A stretch of DNA of 64,000 nt from CAZTQN01 sp964615765 (lineage in GTDB: Bacteria; Planctomycetota; Phycisphaerae; Phycisphaerales; UBA1924), in NCBI GenBank assembly GCA_964615765.1, contig CAZTQN010000019.1, positions 10,566-74,565 of the forward strand. Direction: 5' to 3'. The position numbers and the translations under genes were made by a program. The notes below the pieces were generated by a model, which saw only the letters and a program-made list of their open reading frames with translations, made no database searches and had not been told where the DNA came from. Shown here in pieces: positions 18,185 to 28,943 of this stretch; the stretch's first letter is position 1; each line of letters opens with the position of its first letter.

Positions 18185-20293
18185 TCAGTCGTCGAGCTTG
18201 TCGAGCGCGTCGGCGGTCGCCCGGTCGTTGGTCAGACGCTGGGCCCGGATGACCACGTCCCGCGGCGAGAGCCCGGTGATGCGGCGCAGGCGGACCAGCC
18301 CGATCACCTCGCCCGCGTCCTCCACCAGCCCTTCACGCCGCAGGCACAGGTTCAGCAGCCGCACGCCCTCGGCTCCGAGCGTCTGCCGCGCGGGCCACAC
18401 GGCGTGCCACACCATCGCGCGGACCTCGGCGAGCATCGCCGCGTCCTGCGCCGGGTCCTGCGGCGCTTCCCCCTCGGGCACGATCTTCGGGGCCAGGGCC
18501 ATGAGGGTGGGCAGATCGCCGGAGAAGTACACGCTCGCGAACGCGGCCTGAGCCACGGCCCGGTTGACATCGCCCGGACGCTCGCGCAGCAGCGCCGCCG
18601 CCAGCCGCGCGACGTCGCGATCGCGCCCGAGGCGCGCCATCGACGCTGCGGCGGCCGCGAAGTCCTTGGCTTTGAGCAGCTCCGGCACCTGCTCGCTCAC
18701 GTCCGCCGCGCCCGCGAGCGGGACGGCTTCATCAACACGCTTCGCCGGCGGGTGGGCCGTCATCAGCGGATCACCCAGCACCGCCACCTTCCACACTTCC
18801 CCATCATCAATGCGGGCCGCCACGCCCCACGGCAGCCCGGCCCCGAGACGCTGCACCAAGAGCGGCGTGGGCACAAACGCCTGCAGGAACGGCTCGTGCA
18901 CGCTCCCGACGTACAGGCTTGCGCCGCGCTCCAGCCACGCGCCGCCGACCGTCATCCCGTCGCGCGGGTTGTTGGCCGACCACGAGTGCACAAAGTGCAC
19001 CGCGGCGGGCGTGCGCAAACCGGGCACATCGCCGGGCCGCGCGTTGCCGGGCTTGAGCTCGAAGAACCCCGGATTGCCGCTGGTGTTGACGCCGATCAGA
19101 TCGGCGCTGACTCCGAACGCCTCGCCCGGCTTCCCGCCCGCGCGGGCGCGCCACATCGTCAGCGACCCGCCGCTGGGGGCGTCGTCGACCTCGACGCTCA
19201 CGCCCAGGTCCTTGGCCTTGTCGCCGGCCTGCGTCGCGTCGAAGGCGTTCCACGGGCGCGTCGCGTCGTAGCCATCGAAGAACCACGCCCGCGCCGGCCG
19301 CGTCAGGAACAGCGAGCACATCGCCACATACGCCGCCTGCGCACTGTCACCCTCGATCTGCCCGGCCCATGCGAACCGCTTGCCCGCGGCGTCACGCCCA
19401 ATGAAGTCCGTCGTCGCCAGCATCTGCCGCTTGTCGCCCGCGGGCAGCAGGATCTTGACCGCGAGCGACTGCGCGAACGTAACGGCGTCGATCGCGTCGC
19501 CCTGAGCCTCGAACGCGTAACCGACGCCCTTGAGCTGCTGGTTCAGTTCCGCCGCCAGCGCGCGGGCTTCTTCAAGCGCAATCAGATTGCCCGGCCCGCC
19601 GCCCCGCGGCGCCAGCCAGATCAGCGGCTGCCCACGCCCCGCCGCCAGCGCCAGCGCCGCCGTCCACGCCGGATCATCGCCCCACGACACCACCACGCCC
19701 GGCGGGATGAACCCGAACTTGGTCCACCGCTCTCGGAGCGCCTCGGGCGTGTTGCCCTCGGCCCCCCACGCCGCGTTGACGGCCGCCTGAATCTCGCGCT
19801 GCTTGGCGGCCCGGTCCGTCGGCTCCTGAGCCGCCGGCGCCGTCCACCGGACGACCTTGCCGGGCTGGAACGCGCGGACGAAGCGGGCGATGCGCTGCTG
19901 GTCGGCGTAGGTGCCGCGGTCGATGAGCACCGGGAATCGGCGCGCCCCCTGCTCCGTCGTCGTCCACGCCCTGATCGCCGCGCGGTACGAGCGTTCATCC
20001 GGCACCAGCACCAGCGTCGGGATCACGTGCAGCCGCTGCTGAACCAGCGCCGTCCGCGCCCCGAGCCGCAGCGGCGGGGGGATCTGATCCAGCGGGACCG
20101 GCGCGCCCGTCGCGCCGGGCGTGCCGGCGTCTTTGGGCTCGCTCCCGCCCGTCGCCTGCCCGAGGGCCAGCAGCCCGCCGCCCCCGAAGACCAGCACGAG
20201 TCCGGAAACCAGGCCGACCGCCGCGACCACGCCGGGTCGGCGGCGGGCGCCACGCACGCCGCCCGTGGTTCTAGACTCCGCCCGCACGCGCAT
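18185..20293 (-). CDS. Large exported protein of unknown function
   Basis: The open frame reaches far upstream, but that part is antisense to trpE. The real start is taken as the ATG at 20293, which begins MRVRAESRTTGG and leads into a membrane/signal segment (VVAAVGLVSGLVLVFGGGGLLALGQ). The 702-residue product has no motif I can assign. Blocks such as VIPTLVLVPDERSYRAAI, RFPVLIDRGTYADQQRIARFVRAF and VHFVHSWSANNPRDGMTVGGAWLERGASLYVGSVHEPFLQ look like structured alpha/beta domains. The last 200 residues are helical and repeat-like (MARLGRDRDVARLAAALL). It is divergent from trpE with 60 bp between starts, so the two promoters must lie very close together or within each other's 5' ends. Confidence 0.7.
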   Translation of the reverse strand: MRVRAESRTTGGVRGARRRPGVVAAVGLVSGLVLVFGGGGLLALGQATGGSEPKDAGTPGATGAPVPLDQIPPPLRLGARTALVQQRLHVIPTLVLVPDERSYRAAIRAWTTTEQGARRFPVLIDRGTYADQQRIARFVRAFQPGKVVRWTAPAAQEPTDRAAKQREIQAAVNAAWGAEGNTPEALRERWTKFGFIPPGVVVSWGDDPAWTAALALAAGRGQPLIWLAPRGGGPGNLIALEEARALAAELNQQLKGVGYAFEAQGDAIDAVTFAQSLAVKILLPAGDKRQMLATTDFIGRDAAGKRFAWAGQIEGDSAQAAYVAMCSLFLTRPARAWFFDGYDATRPWNAFDATQAGDKAKDLGVSVEVDDAPSGGSLTMWRARAGGKPGEAFGVSADLIGVNTSGNPGFFELKPGNARPGDVPGLRTPAAVHFVHSWSANNPRDGMTVGGAWLERGASLYVGSVHEPFLQAFVPTPLLVQRLGAGLPWGVAARIDDGEVWKVAVLGDPLMTAHPPAKRVDEAVPLAGAADVSEQVPELLKAKDFAAAAASMARLGRDRDVARLAAALLRERPGDVNRAVAQAAFASVYFSGDLPTLMALAPKIVPEGEAPQDPAQDAAMLAEVRAMVWHAVWPARQTLGAEGVRLLNLCLRREGLVEDAGEVIGLVRLRRITGLSPRDVVIRAQRLTNDRATADALDKLDD

Positions 20294-20353
20294 CGAAGCC
20301 CTCCGTGGACCCGTGTTCGGGCTCCGACGCCGCCCGCGACTGGCTGAGCCCCG

Positions 20354-22042
<1,689 letters not shown>

Positions 22043-22169
22043 CCTCGTTTGGTGTCTAGCCGGTCCCTAAGCAGGGCAAAGACGGCGAATCTCGGTGCCG
22101 CGGAGGTGCGAATCCGATATAGTTCTCCAGCAGCGAAGCAACCCGCGCGTGTTCCGAGGGGTGTGACCG

Positions 22170-22607
22170 ATGTCAGCCGAGACGCCCAACGTGCCCGCTC
22201 TTCAGCCCGCTTCGCCCAAGACCGCGACGGCGGTCGCCGAGCGGACCGAGAGCAAGCAGCTTCCACCGTGGAACGTCGTGCTGCTCAACGACGAAGAGCA
22301 CACCTACGAGTACGTCATCCGCATGGTGCAGCAGCTGTTCAGCAAGTCGCTGGATGACGCGTTCCAGGTCGCCCTGAAGGTTGATACCGACGGGCGGGCT
22401 ATCTGCACGACGACCCACCGCGAGCACGCCGAGCTCAAGCGCGACCAGATCCACGCCTTCGGGCGCGACCCGCTGATGGCCGTCAGCAAGGGCTCCATGT
22501 CCGCCATCATCGAGCCGGCCGAGTTCGACGGCGACGCCGACGGCTCCGGCAATCAGGACTCGGGCGGCCAGGGCGCGGGCGGCGCCGGCAAGTCCGGCAA
22601 GTCGTAA
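22170..22607 (+). CDS. clpS: ATP-dependent Clp protease adaptor ClpS
   Basis: Adaptor that binds N-degron substrates and delivers them to ClpAP. The core is PPWNVVLLNDEEHTYEYVIR (about residues 32-51), then MVQQLFSKSLDDAFQVALKVDTDGRAICTTTHREHAELKRDQI. The LLNDEEHTYEYV block matches the ClpS substrate-binding region (the family usually reads NDDxTPMEFV). The 31-residue Ala/Thr-rich N-terminal extension is of the kind that reaches into the Clp ATPase. The 145-residue length exceeds the usual 100-110 because of the acidic Gly/Ser-rich tail. No clp ATPase gene is in the window. Confidence 0.85.
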   Translation: MSAETPNVPALQPASPKTATAVAERTESKQLPPWNVVLLNDEEHTYEYVIRMVQQLFSKSLDDAFQVALKVDTDGRAICTTTHREHAELKRDQIHAFGRDPLMAVSKGSMSAIIEPAEFDGDADGSGNQDSGGQGAGGAGKSGKS

Positions 22608-22668
22608 CACGCCGGTCAGATCCGCCGCTCGCCCACGCGGGGCACTTCACCGGGCAACACTTCCCGGC

Positions 22669-23622
22669 ATGCCCCGACCGATCGTCATTCAAACCGAGCA
22701 TCTCGACTCCGCCGCCGGCAAGTGGCTCGCCGAACGCTGCGACCTGCGCGTCTGCCCGTGGGAGAACCGGGCCCAGCTCGACCCGATGCTCGCCGACGCC
22801 GACGCCCTGCTCATCCGCACCTACACGCGCGTCGATGACGCGCTGCTCAACCTCGCCCCGCGCCTCCGCTGCGTCGCCCGCGCCGGCGTCGGGCTCGACA
22901 ACGTCGACGTGCCCGCCTGCACCCGTCGCGGCGTGACCGTCGTCTCAACCCCGGGCGCCAACACCCGCGCCGTCGTCGAACTCGTCACCGCGTTCATGCT
23001 CGACGCGCTCCGCCCGCGCGTGCTGCTCGATCGCGCCCTTTCCAGCGCCGAGTGGAACACCGCACGCAAGGACCTCATCGCCCCGCGCCAGCTCGCCGAC
23101 CTCACACTCGGCGTCATCGGCCTGGGTCGCGTCGGCACCGGCGTCGCGCGCGTCGGGGCCGCGCTCGACATGCGCGTGCTCTATCACGACCTGCTCGAGA
23201 TCCCCGCGTCTCACCCAGCCCGCGCCGCCGGGGCCACGCCCGCGAGCTTCGAACAGGTCCTGCGCGAGGCCGACGTGCTCACGCTGCACCCCGACGGCCG
23301 CCCCAGCAACCGCCACCTCCTGAACGCCCGCGCGCTGACCCTGTGCAAGCCCGACGTCGTGCTCATCAACACCTCACGCGGCTTCATCGTCGACGCAGCC
23401 GCACTCGCCGACTTCCTCATCGCCAATAAAGCCGCCCAGGCCCTTCTCGACGTCCACGAGCCCGAGCCCTTCCCGCCGACCTACCCGCTGCTCGATCTGC
23501 CCAACGCCCATCTCTCCCCGCACATCGCCGCGGCGACCGCCACCGCGCACGCCAACATGTCCTGGGTCGTGCGCGACCTCTGGCGCGTGCTCTCGGGCGA
23601 ACCGCCGCAGAACCCGGCCTGA
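22669..23622 (+). CDS. D-isomer-specific 2-hydroxyacid dehydrogenase (phosphoglycerate-dehydrogenase-like)
   Basis: A 317-residue NAD-dependent dehydrogenase. The Rossmann motif is GVIGLGRVGTGVARVGAALDMRVLYHD. Catalytic positions are visible as Arg in INTSRGFIVD, Glu in DVHEPEPFPP and His in LSPHIAAATATAH. It is shorter than classical SerA (no ACT or intervening domain), so it corresponds to the catalytic core only. It could supply 3-phosphohydroxypyruvate for serine, or for the pyridoxal route that PdxJ (2.3 kb downstream) feeds, but substrate choice within this family cannot be read from sequence. It lies 61 bp after clpS on the same strand. Confidence 0.82.
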   Translation: MPRPIVIQTEHLDSAAGKWLAERCDLRVCPWENRAQLDPMLADADALLIRTYTRVDDALLNLAPRLRCVARAGVGLDNVDVPACTRRGVTVVSTPGANTRAVVELVTAFMLDALRPRVLLDRALSSAEWNTARKDLIAPRQLADLTLGVIGLGRVGTGVARVGAALDMRVLYHDLLEIPASHPARAAGATPASFEQVLREADVLTLHPDGRPSNRHLLNARALTLCKPDVVLINTSRGFIVDAAALADFLIANKAAQALLDVHEPEPFPPTYPLLDLPNAHLSPHIAAATATAHANMSWVVRDLWRVLSGEPPQNPA

Positions 23623-23625
23623 CAT

Positions 23626-24954
23626 TCACCCACGCGCCTCCGCGCCGCCAACGCCCATCCCGTCCTCGATCACCCGCGTCGCCGCCGCGGCCCCGTCCTC
23701 CTCGCGCAGCGCCACGCCCAGCGTGTCGCAGCGTTCCAGCATGCTCCGATCGCCCAGCACCTGCCCGATTGCGCGCACAAGCCGCGCCGCCCCGGCCCGC
23801 CGACGCGCCACCACCACCGCCGCCCCGAGCTGGACCACGCGGTCGGCGTTGTCGAACTCGTCGTTGACAAACGGCACGATCACCGCGGCTTTCCCCGCAC
23901 GCAGCCCGCCCGCCGTCGTCCCGATGCCCGCGTGATGCACCACGCACGCCGCCCGGGGCATGCCGATGGAATACGGCAGATAGTCCACCGCGCGCACGCC
24001 CTCCGGCCACCTTCGCTGCTCCCCCTCCGGGCCCGTCAGCATCAGCGCCCGCCGCCCAAGCCGCGCGCACGCCTCCGCCGCCGCGATGTACAGATCCTCG
24101 CCGTGGTGCGACACGCTCGAGCCCAGCGTCACCAGCACCGGCGCCGGCCCATCCTCCATCCACGCGGCGATCTCGGCGTACCGCTCGCGCAGCTCCGGCG
24201 TCGGCGCCGGTCGATCCCACACGGCGAACCCGCAGATCCGCCCCTCCGACGGGTCGTCGCGCCGCGCCGGCCGAAACCGCTCCGACCACAGCCCCAGCGG
24301 CGTCGCGCGCCACCTGCCGCGCTCCGGCCCGCGCCCGTTCAGGTCCTCCCCGCCGCGCGCCGCCATGACCAGCCCGCCGCACATCGGCCCAAGCCCGACC
24401 TCGCGCCGCAGCGCCGTCACCCCGCGGTCGTACAGCCACCGGCTCACCGGCGCCAGCCCGCGCCGCACGATGAGCTGCGTCCGCAGCGGCAAGCGCCCGA
24501 CGATGCGCATCGGCAACCTGAGCCGCTCCTGCCGCGATAGCCAGAACATCGGCGCCAGCACCAGCGTGTACGTCCGAAGCCCGAGCGACTCCCCCGCCGC
24601 CAGCGCGCCCAGCGCGATGTGATGCGTCACCAGCACTTCGGCCCGTGTCACCTTCGCCGCCTCGACAACGCCCGCGTACTGCTCTCGAAACGGCCCGAGC
24701 ATCAGGGCTCGGTACACGAACGCGGTGCTTTTGCCGGGCGTGACCAGGTCCGGGTCGGTCACCATGGCGCGGTACGCCTCGGCGCTCCCGACGGGCCAGA
24801 AGCCCAGCCCCGCCGCGTTCACCCGGTCCTTGAAGTGCGGGCTGGCGACCAGCACCACCTCGTGCCCGCGGGCCCGCAGGGCGAGCCCGACGGCGATGAA
24901 CGGGTGCACGTCCCCCGCCGTGCCGATCGTCGCCATGAGCACCCGCATCGCCAA
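23626..24954 (-). CDS. GT1-type (UDP-glycosyltransferase-like) glycosyltransferase
   Basis: A 442-residue GT-B glycosyltransferase. The N-terminal acceptor domain starts MRVLMATIGTAGDVHPFIAV, typical of sterol, macrolide and zeaxanthin-type glucosyltransferases. The C-terminal donor domain has LVTLGSSVSHHGEDLY, AVDYLPYSIGMPRAACVVHHAGIGTTAGGL and VPFVNDEFDNADRVVQLGAAVVV, matching the UGT signature with His-His-Gly-Gly-type donor contacts (here HHAGIGT). It therefore likely transfers a sugar from a nucleotide donor to a lipid or small molecule. A second ATG two codons in (24948) is equally plausible as start. Its 3' end lies 3 bp from the convergent dehydrogenase, and it is divergent from pdxJ with 61 bp between. 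Confidence 0.85.
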   Translation of the reverse strand: MAMRVLMATIGTAGDVHPFIAVGLALRARGHEVVLVASPHFKDRVNAAGLGFWPVGSAEAYRAMVTDPDLVTPGKSTAFVYRALMLGPFREQYAGVVEAAKVTRAEVLVTHHIALGALAAGESLGLRTYTLVLAPMFWLSRQERLRLPMRIVGRLPLRTQLIVRRGLAPVSRWLYDRGVTALRREVGLGPMCGGLVMAARGGEDLNGRGPERGRWRATPLGLWSERFRPARRDDPSEGRICGFAVWDRPAPTPELRERYAEIAAWMEDGPAPVLVTLGSSVSHHGEDLYIAAAEACARLGRRALMLTGPEGEQRRWPEGVRAVDYLPYSIGMPRAACVVHHAGIGTTAGGLRAGKAAVIVPFVNDEFDNADRVVQLGAAVVVARRRAGAARLVRAIGQVLGDRSMLERCDTLGVALREEDGAAAATRVIEDGMGVGGAEARG

Positions 24955-25015
24955 CTCCTCAGTCGTCCGCGGCTCACGCCCGCAAATCGCGGCAGATCCG
25001 CCATACGCTCAGGCC

Positions 25016-25846
25016 ATGCTCCAACTGGGCGTGAACATCGACCACGTCGCGTCACTCCGTCAGGCACGATACCGCGGTTCGCCGGCGACCTCGACCGCCG
25101 CCGCCATCACCGACCCGAACTTCCCGGACCCCGGCGAGCCCGACCCCGTCGTCTCGGCCCACGAGGCCGAACTCGGCGGGGCCGACATCATCACCATGCA
25201 CCTCCGCGAGGACCGCCGCCACGTCAACGACCGCGACGTGGAACTGGTCCGCCGCCTCTCGCGCCTGCGCCTGAACCTCGAGATGGCCGCGACCGAAGAG
25301 ATGAGCACCATCGCGCTCCGCCTGCGCGTACCGATGTGCACGCTCGTGCCCGAAGGCCGGACGGAAGTCACCACCGAGGGCGGGCTGAACGTCGCCGCCG
25401 ACCTGCCCCGCCTAACCGCCTACACCCGCCGCCTGCACGACGCCGGCATCAGCGTCTCGGCGTTCATCGACCCCGACAAGCAGCAGATCGACGCCGCCCG
25501 CGCCGCCGGGTTCGACGCCTGCGAACTGCACACCGGCCCCTACGCCGCGGCGTTCCTCCGCACCGGCGGGCTCATCGCCGACCCGCGCCGCAAGGACCGC
25601 GCCGGCGGCGGGACCGAGCTCGACCGCCTCCGCGCCGCCGTTGAGCACGTCCGCGCCTCCGGCATGCGCTGCAACGCCGGGCACGCGCTGAACTACGCCA
25701 ACGTCGGCCCCGTCGCCGCGCTCATGGGCATCGCCGAACTGCACATCGGGCACGCGCTCGTCAGCCGCGCCATCTTCATCGGCCTCCGCGCCGCCGTCCG
25801 CGAGATGAAGCAGGCCATCACCGACGCCGCCGTGCTGAGCCGCTGA
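25016..25846 (+). CDS. pdxJ: Pyridoxine 5'-phosphate synthase
   Basis: It condenses 3-amino-2-oxopropyl phosphate with 1-deoxyxylulose 5-phosphate to form pyridoxine 5'-phosphate (vitamin B6). The start MLQLGVNIDHVASLRQARY matches the family exactly; the longer upstream frame is discarded. Diagnostic blocks are ADIITMHLREDRRHVND, LNLEMAATEEM, CTLVPEGRTEVTTEGGLNV, CELHTGPYA, CNAGHALNYANV and ELHIGHALVSRAIFIGL. Its 276 residues include a short insertion near PNFPDPGEPDPV. The deoxyxylulose phosphate it needs is also the substrate of dxr, encoded 19 kb away. The 3' end faces the GT9 gene across an 11-bp gap. Confidence 0.95.
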   Translation: MLQLGVNIDHVASLRQARYRGSPATSTAAAITDPNFPDPGEPDPVVSAHEAELGGADIITMHLREDRRHVNDRDVELVRRLSRLRLNLEMAATEEMSTIALRLRVPMCTLVPEGRTEVTTEGGLNVAADLPRLTAYTRRLHDAGISVSAFIDPDKQQIDAARAAGFDACELHTGPYAAAFLRTGGLIADPRRKDRAGGGTELDRLRAAVEHVRASGMRCNAGHALNYANVGPVAALMGIAELHIGHALVSRAIFIGLRAAVREMKQAITDAAVLSR

Positions 25847-25857
25847 GCCCGCCGCGC

Positions 25858-26727
25858 TCACCGCCCGTCCATCGCGTCCACCGCGTCCAGCACCGCCCCC
25901 GGCGTTAGCCACGCCATGCCCGTCGCCGCCGACGGCGCCACCACGCGCACCCGCGGCCCCACCGGCCCCCACACGCGCGGATCCGTCGGCCCGAACAGCG
26001 CCACCGTCGCCACGCCGAGCTGCGCCGCCAGGTGCGTCGGCCCGGTATCCGCCCCGATCATCCGCGCCGCCTTGGCGAGCGTGCGCGCAAGCTCGTCAAG
26101 CGTCTCAATCACCCGCCCGCCGATTTCGTCGAACACCCGCCGCTCGGCACTCGACAGCGTCTCGCGCTCCACCTCGCCCGCGATGACGTCAACACGCTCC
26201 CCGCGCCCGCGCAGCACCCGCACCACCTCCGCCCACCGCTCGATCGCCCACCGCTTCCCGCCGCCCCCGGCCCCGACGTGCACCACCATGCCCGCCCCGC
26301 CCTCGCGCACCGAGACGCCTCCGAGCCGCGCGACATCAAACCGCTCCCACACCGCCCGCCGCGACGCACACCCCGGCGGCCCGACGCACACCACCTCCCG
26401 CGCCCCGAGCGCCATCGCGGCGTTCGCGCACCACGCCTCCCGCCCCGCGTCATCCGCCCCGTGCAGAAAACTCACGACCACGTCCGCGCTCGCTCGCGCT
26501 TCGACCGGCCCCGCGCTGAACAAGTCCGTGATCCAGCGCTGCTCGATATCGACGGGCACGATCGGCTCGCCCATCCACTCCGCCGCCAGCCGCGCCTTCG
26601 CGCCCGCGCTCGCGAGCGTCACCCGCCACCCGCCGCGCACCATCGCGCGCAGCAGCGGCCAGATCAGCACGCTGTCGCCCAGCGCGCCCGCGTGAAACAC
26701 CCACGCCGCTCCGGGCGCAGCCCTCAC
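25858..26727 (-). CDS. Glycosyltransferase family 9 (heptosyltransferase-like)
   Basis: A 289-residue GT-B enzyme. The N-terminus is AWVFHAGALGDSVLIWPLLRAM (the family's GD-x(L/V) motif). The C-terminal ARMIGADTGPTHLAAQLGVATVALFGPTDPRVWGP is the GT9 donor-site signature. Family members add heptose or related sugars to the lipopolysaccharide core. The GTG at 26727 is chosen as start because it overlaps the stop of the upstream sigma-like gene as GTGA; the adjacent GTG at 26730 is possible, and upstream sequence in frame is shadow. The C-terminus AMDGR is complete. Confidence 0.85.
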   Translation of the reverse strand: MRAAPGAAWVFHAGALGDSVLIWPLLRAMVRGGWRVTLASAGAKARLAAEWMGEPIVPVDIEQRWITDLFSAGPVEARASADVVVSFLHGADDAGREAWCANAAMALGAREVVCVGPPGCASRRAVWERFDVARLGGVSVREGGAGMVVHVGAGGGGKRWAIERWAEVVRVLRGRGERVDVIAGEVERETLSSAERRVFDEIGGRVIETLDELARTLAKAARMIGADTGPTHLAAQLGVATVALFGPTDPRVWGPVGPRVRVVAPSAATGMAWLTPGAVLDAVDAMDGR

Positions 26728-28415
26728 CACCGCACCCCCGACCGCCGCCGGGCCGTCCGCTCGATCGAGCGGGCCTTCTGCACCGACACCCCGGCCGCCG
26801 CCGCCGCCGCGTCGATCGTCACGGGCGGCGCACCATCCAGCCCCAGCCGCGCGATCACCAGCGCCCGCGCCGGCTCGTCGAGCAGCCTCAGCCGCTCCGC
26901 GCCAACAGCGTCGACATCGACCGCCGCGTGCCACGCCCCGGCGAACCCGTCCCACGCCGGCGCGCCCAGGTCGACACTCGCCGATCGCGCCAGCGCCCGC
27001 CCGCGCGTCTCGCCCGCGATGACCGCGCCCGGCGTGCCCGTCGCCGCCTCGCCGCGCATCACCGCGCCCACCGCCCGACCGACCGCGAGCGACGCCGGTG
27101 CCGCCAGCCGCCCGCCCTTGAACGGATCGAACACCGACGTCGCCCCGACGAGCGCGCGCACGCCGGCGATGCTCGCCGCCAGCGCCAGCCGCGGCGGGAG
27201 CCCACGCGGATCCACCCCGACCCCGTCCCCCGCCCCGCGCAGCGTCCGCGCCACCAGCCCGAGCTGAGCCCGGATCAACACCGCCCGCAAGCGCCCCGCC
27301 CACCGCAGATCCGTCTCCGCCACATCCAGCAGCGCCGCGCTCGGGTGCAGGCGATCGATCCGAGTGATCGTCTCCCGGGCCCGGTGCAGCAGCGCCGCCG
27401 CCGCCGCCGCCAGGGCCCGCTCCTCCCGCGCCGCCATCGCCGTCACGTCGGCCTCCGCGAGAATCTGCCCGAGCGTCGCGGGGGACGCCGGCGCAAGCCC
27501 GCGCCGTACGCCCTCCGGCGCCAGCACCGCGACGACCGCCTCCGCGCTTGCGAGCGCTGCGCCCCCCGGTGCCTCCAGATCAAGCCCGCGCAATCGCGCT
27601 AGCCGCTGCAGCCGCTCGCGCCGCGCCTTCGCCGCCGTAGTTCCGTTGGCCTGCCCATCACGCCCGGCGCTCGCGCCGCTCAGGTGCTTCTCGAGCACGC
27701 GTCGCACGCCCTGGCGTGAGCGTCCAAGGCGCTGGGCGATCCGCCCCGCCGCGGCGTCCAGCGACCACCCCAGCCGCCGCGCATACCCCCGCGCCCACCG
27801 CACCGCCCGCTCCGCCTCCTGCTCGGACATCCGCGGGCCGGTCGATTCCGGCCGCCCGAAGGCCCGCTCGAACGCCTCAACCACCGCCCGCGAGAACGCC
27901 AGCCTCTCTCGTCCACCCCGACCGCCGCGCGACGGCGCCGCCCCGCCCGCCGACTCGATGCGCACGCGCCGCGCCGCCAGCCCGCGCGACATCGCCCGTT
28001 CAACGCTCTTGTCCGAGACCGTCCACCGCGTCCGCACCTCCGCCGCGCTCAGCCACTCCGGCGGCGGGCACGCCTCCGCCCGCACCTCGCCGCGCTTGCT
28101 CAGGCGCTGACACAGCGCCGACAGATCGCCCAGCAGCGTCTCCAGCGGCACGCCCTCGCCCGGAGTGGGCGGCCCCTTGCCCGATCCGCCCGGCGCGTCG
28201 CGCTCGCTCCGCACGCGCAGGCCCGTCACGCGGAACTCGATCCACGCTTCCGGGTACACCGGCTGGGCTCGCTTGCCCGCCGCGTCGTCCAGCAGCTCGA
28301 TCACCAGGGCCTCGACACGCTGCAACTGCCGCCGCGCCGCCTCCGGCGGTTCAAACCGCAGGTGCTCGTCCAGCCGCGCCAGCGTTCTGCTGTTGAGCGC
28401 CCTCAGCCGCGGCAT
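26724..28415 (-). CDS. Divergent sigma-70-like DNA-binding protein
   Basis: A 563-residue, Arg/Ala-rich, probably cytosolic protein. Around residues 400-450 it reads RAVLIRAQLGLVARTLRGA, then FDPFKGGRLAAPASLAVGRAV. This has the arrangement of sigma-70 region 2 (NLRLV..., then FDPxxGxxFSTYAxxxIRxAI). The last 40 residues, PPVTIDAAAAAAGVSVQKARSIERTARRR, fit a region 4.2 helix-turn-helix (TLxEIGxxLGVSRERVRQIExxAL). The N-terminal 280 residues hold possible further helix-turn-helix segments (LSAAEVRTRWTVSDKSVERAM; GWSLDAAAGRIAQRLGRSRQGVRR). Conserved aromatic residues of region 2.3/2.4 are missing, so promoter melting is uncertain. It is translationally coupled to GT9. It is either an alternative sigma factor or a sigma-derived regulator. 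Confidence 0.65.
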   Translation of the reverse strand: MPRLRALNSRTLARLDEHLRFEPPEAARRQLQRVEALVIELLDDAAGKRAQPVYPEAWIEFRVTGLRVRSERDAPGGSGKGPPTPGEGVPLETLLGDLSALCQRLSKRGEVRAEACPPPEWLSAAEVRTRWTVSDKSVERAMSRGLAARRVRIESAGGAAPSRGGRGGRERLAFSRAVVEAFERAFGRPESTGPRMSEQEAERAVRWARGYARRLGWSLDAAAGRIAQRLGRSRQGVRRVLEKHLSGASAGRDGQANGTTAAKARRERLQRLARLRGLDLEAPGGAALASAEAVVAVLAPEGVRRGLAPASPATLGQILAEADVTAMAAREERALAAAAAALLHRARETITRIDRLHPSAALLDVAETDLRWAGRLRAVLIRAQLGLVARTLRGAGDGVGVDPRGLPPRLALAASIAGVRALVGATSVFDPFKGGRLAAPASLAVGRAVGAVMRGEAATGTPGAVIAGETRGRALARSASVDLGAPAWDGFAGAWHAAVDVDAVGAERLRLLDEPARALVIARLGLDGAPPVTIDAAAAAAGVSVQKARSIERTARRRSGVRW

Positions 28416-28461
28416 CGCGCATCGCTCCGCCCTCTTCCCGCTCCCTCCGCCCTCCCCGCGA

Positions 28462-28833
28462 TCAGAACAGCCGCAGCACGCCCGTCAGCAGCCCGAACAC
28501 CATCGCCAGCACGACCAACAGCACCGTGACCACCACCCACAGCGGCGTCTTGGTCGATCCTTCCGTCGTGCGCTCGAACGCGTGCCCGCAGTGATAACAC
28601 ACCGCCGAGTCGTCGAACACGTCCTTCTTGCACGCCGGGCACCGGCGCGTCACGCCGCTGAACCGCTCGATATCCGCGGCTTGCGGGCCTTCGTCGAAGG
28701 CCTCGTCGTCGTCCTCGCGCCGCACCCGCCGGGCGTCGATCACCTCGCCGCTCGCCGGCGCGCGGCGGAGGCCACGCCCCGGGTCCCGATCGCCCGGCCC
28801 GCCCCGCCCGGATTGTCCGCCGCTGCCTGTCAT
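28462..28833 (-). CDS. Small zinc-ribbon membrane protein
   Basis: A 123-residue protein. The ATG at 28833 (MTGSGGQSGRGG) is preferred over a longer frame made of low-complexity sequence. After a disordered charged region, CPACKKDVFDDSAVCYHCGHAFE forms a four-Cys zinc ribbon (two CxxC knuckles). KTPLWVVVTVLLVVLAMVFGLLTGVLRLF then makes one C-terminal transmembrane helix. It is 46 bp upstream of the sigma-like gene on the same strand and may lead that operon. This tail-anchored zinc-ribbon design is frequent in planctomycetes; the function is unknown. Confidence 0.75.
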   Translation of the reverse strand: MTGSGGQSGRGGPGDRDPGRGLRRAPASGEVIDARRVRREDDDEAFDEGPQAADIERFSGVTRRCPACKKDVFDDSAVCYHCGHAFERTTEGSTKTPLWVVVTVLLVVLAMVFGLLTGVLRLF

Positions 28834-28943
28834 GCCGCATCGTACCGCCGGCCGCTCCGCCCGCCCGCCGCCAGCCACCTGCCAACCCCCCGCCAACCCC
28901 CCGCCCGACTTGGACCGATCCCCCGACCGCTCTACTCTCGCCC

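Noticed and set aside
24725..25015. N-terminal extension of pdxJ
   Set aside because: It overlaps the divergent GT1 gene, and the family start MLQLGVNIDHVA is at 25016.
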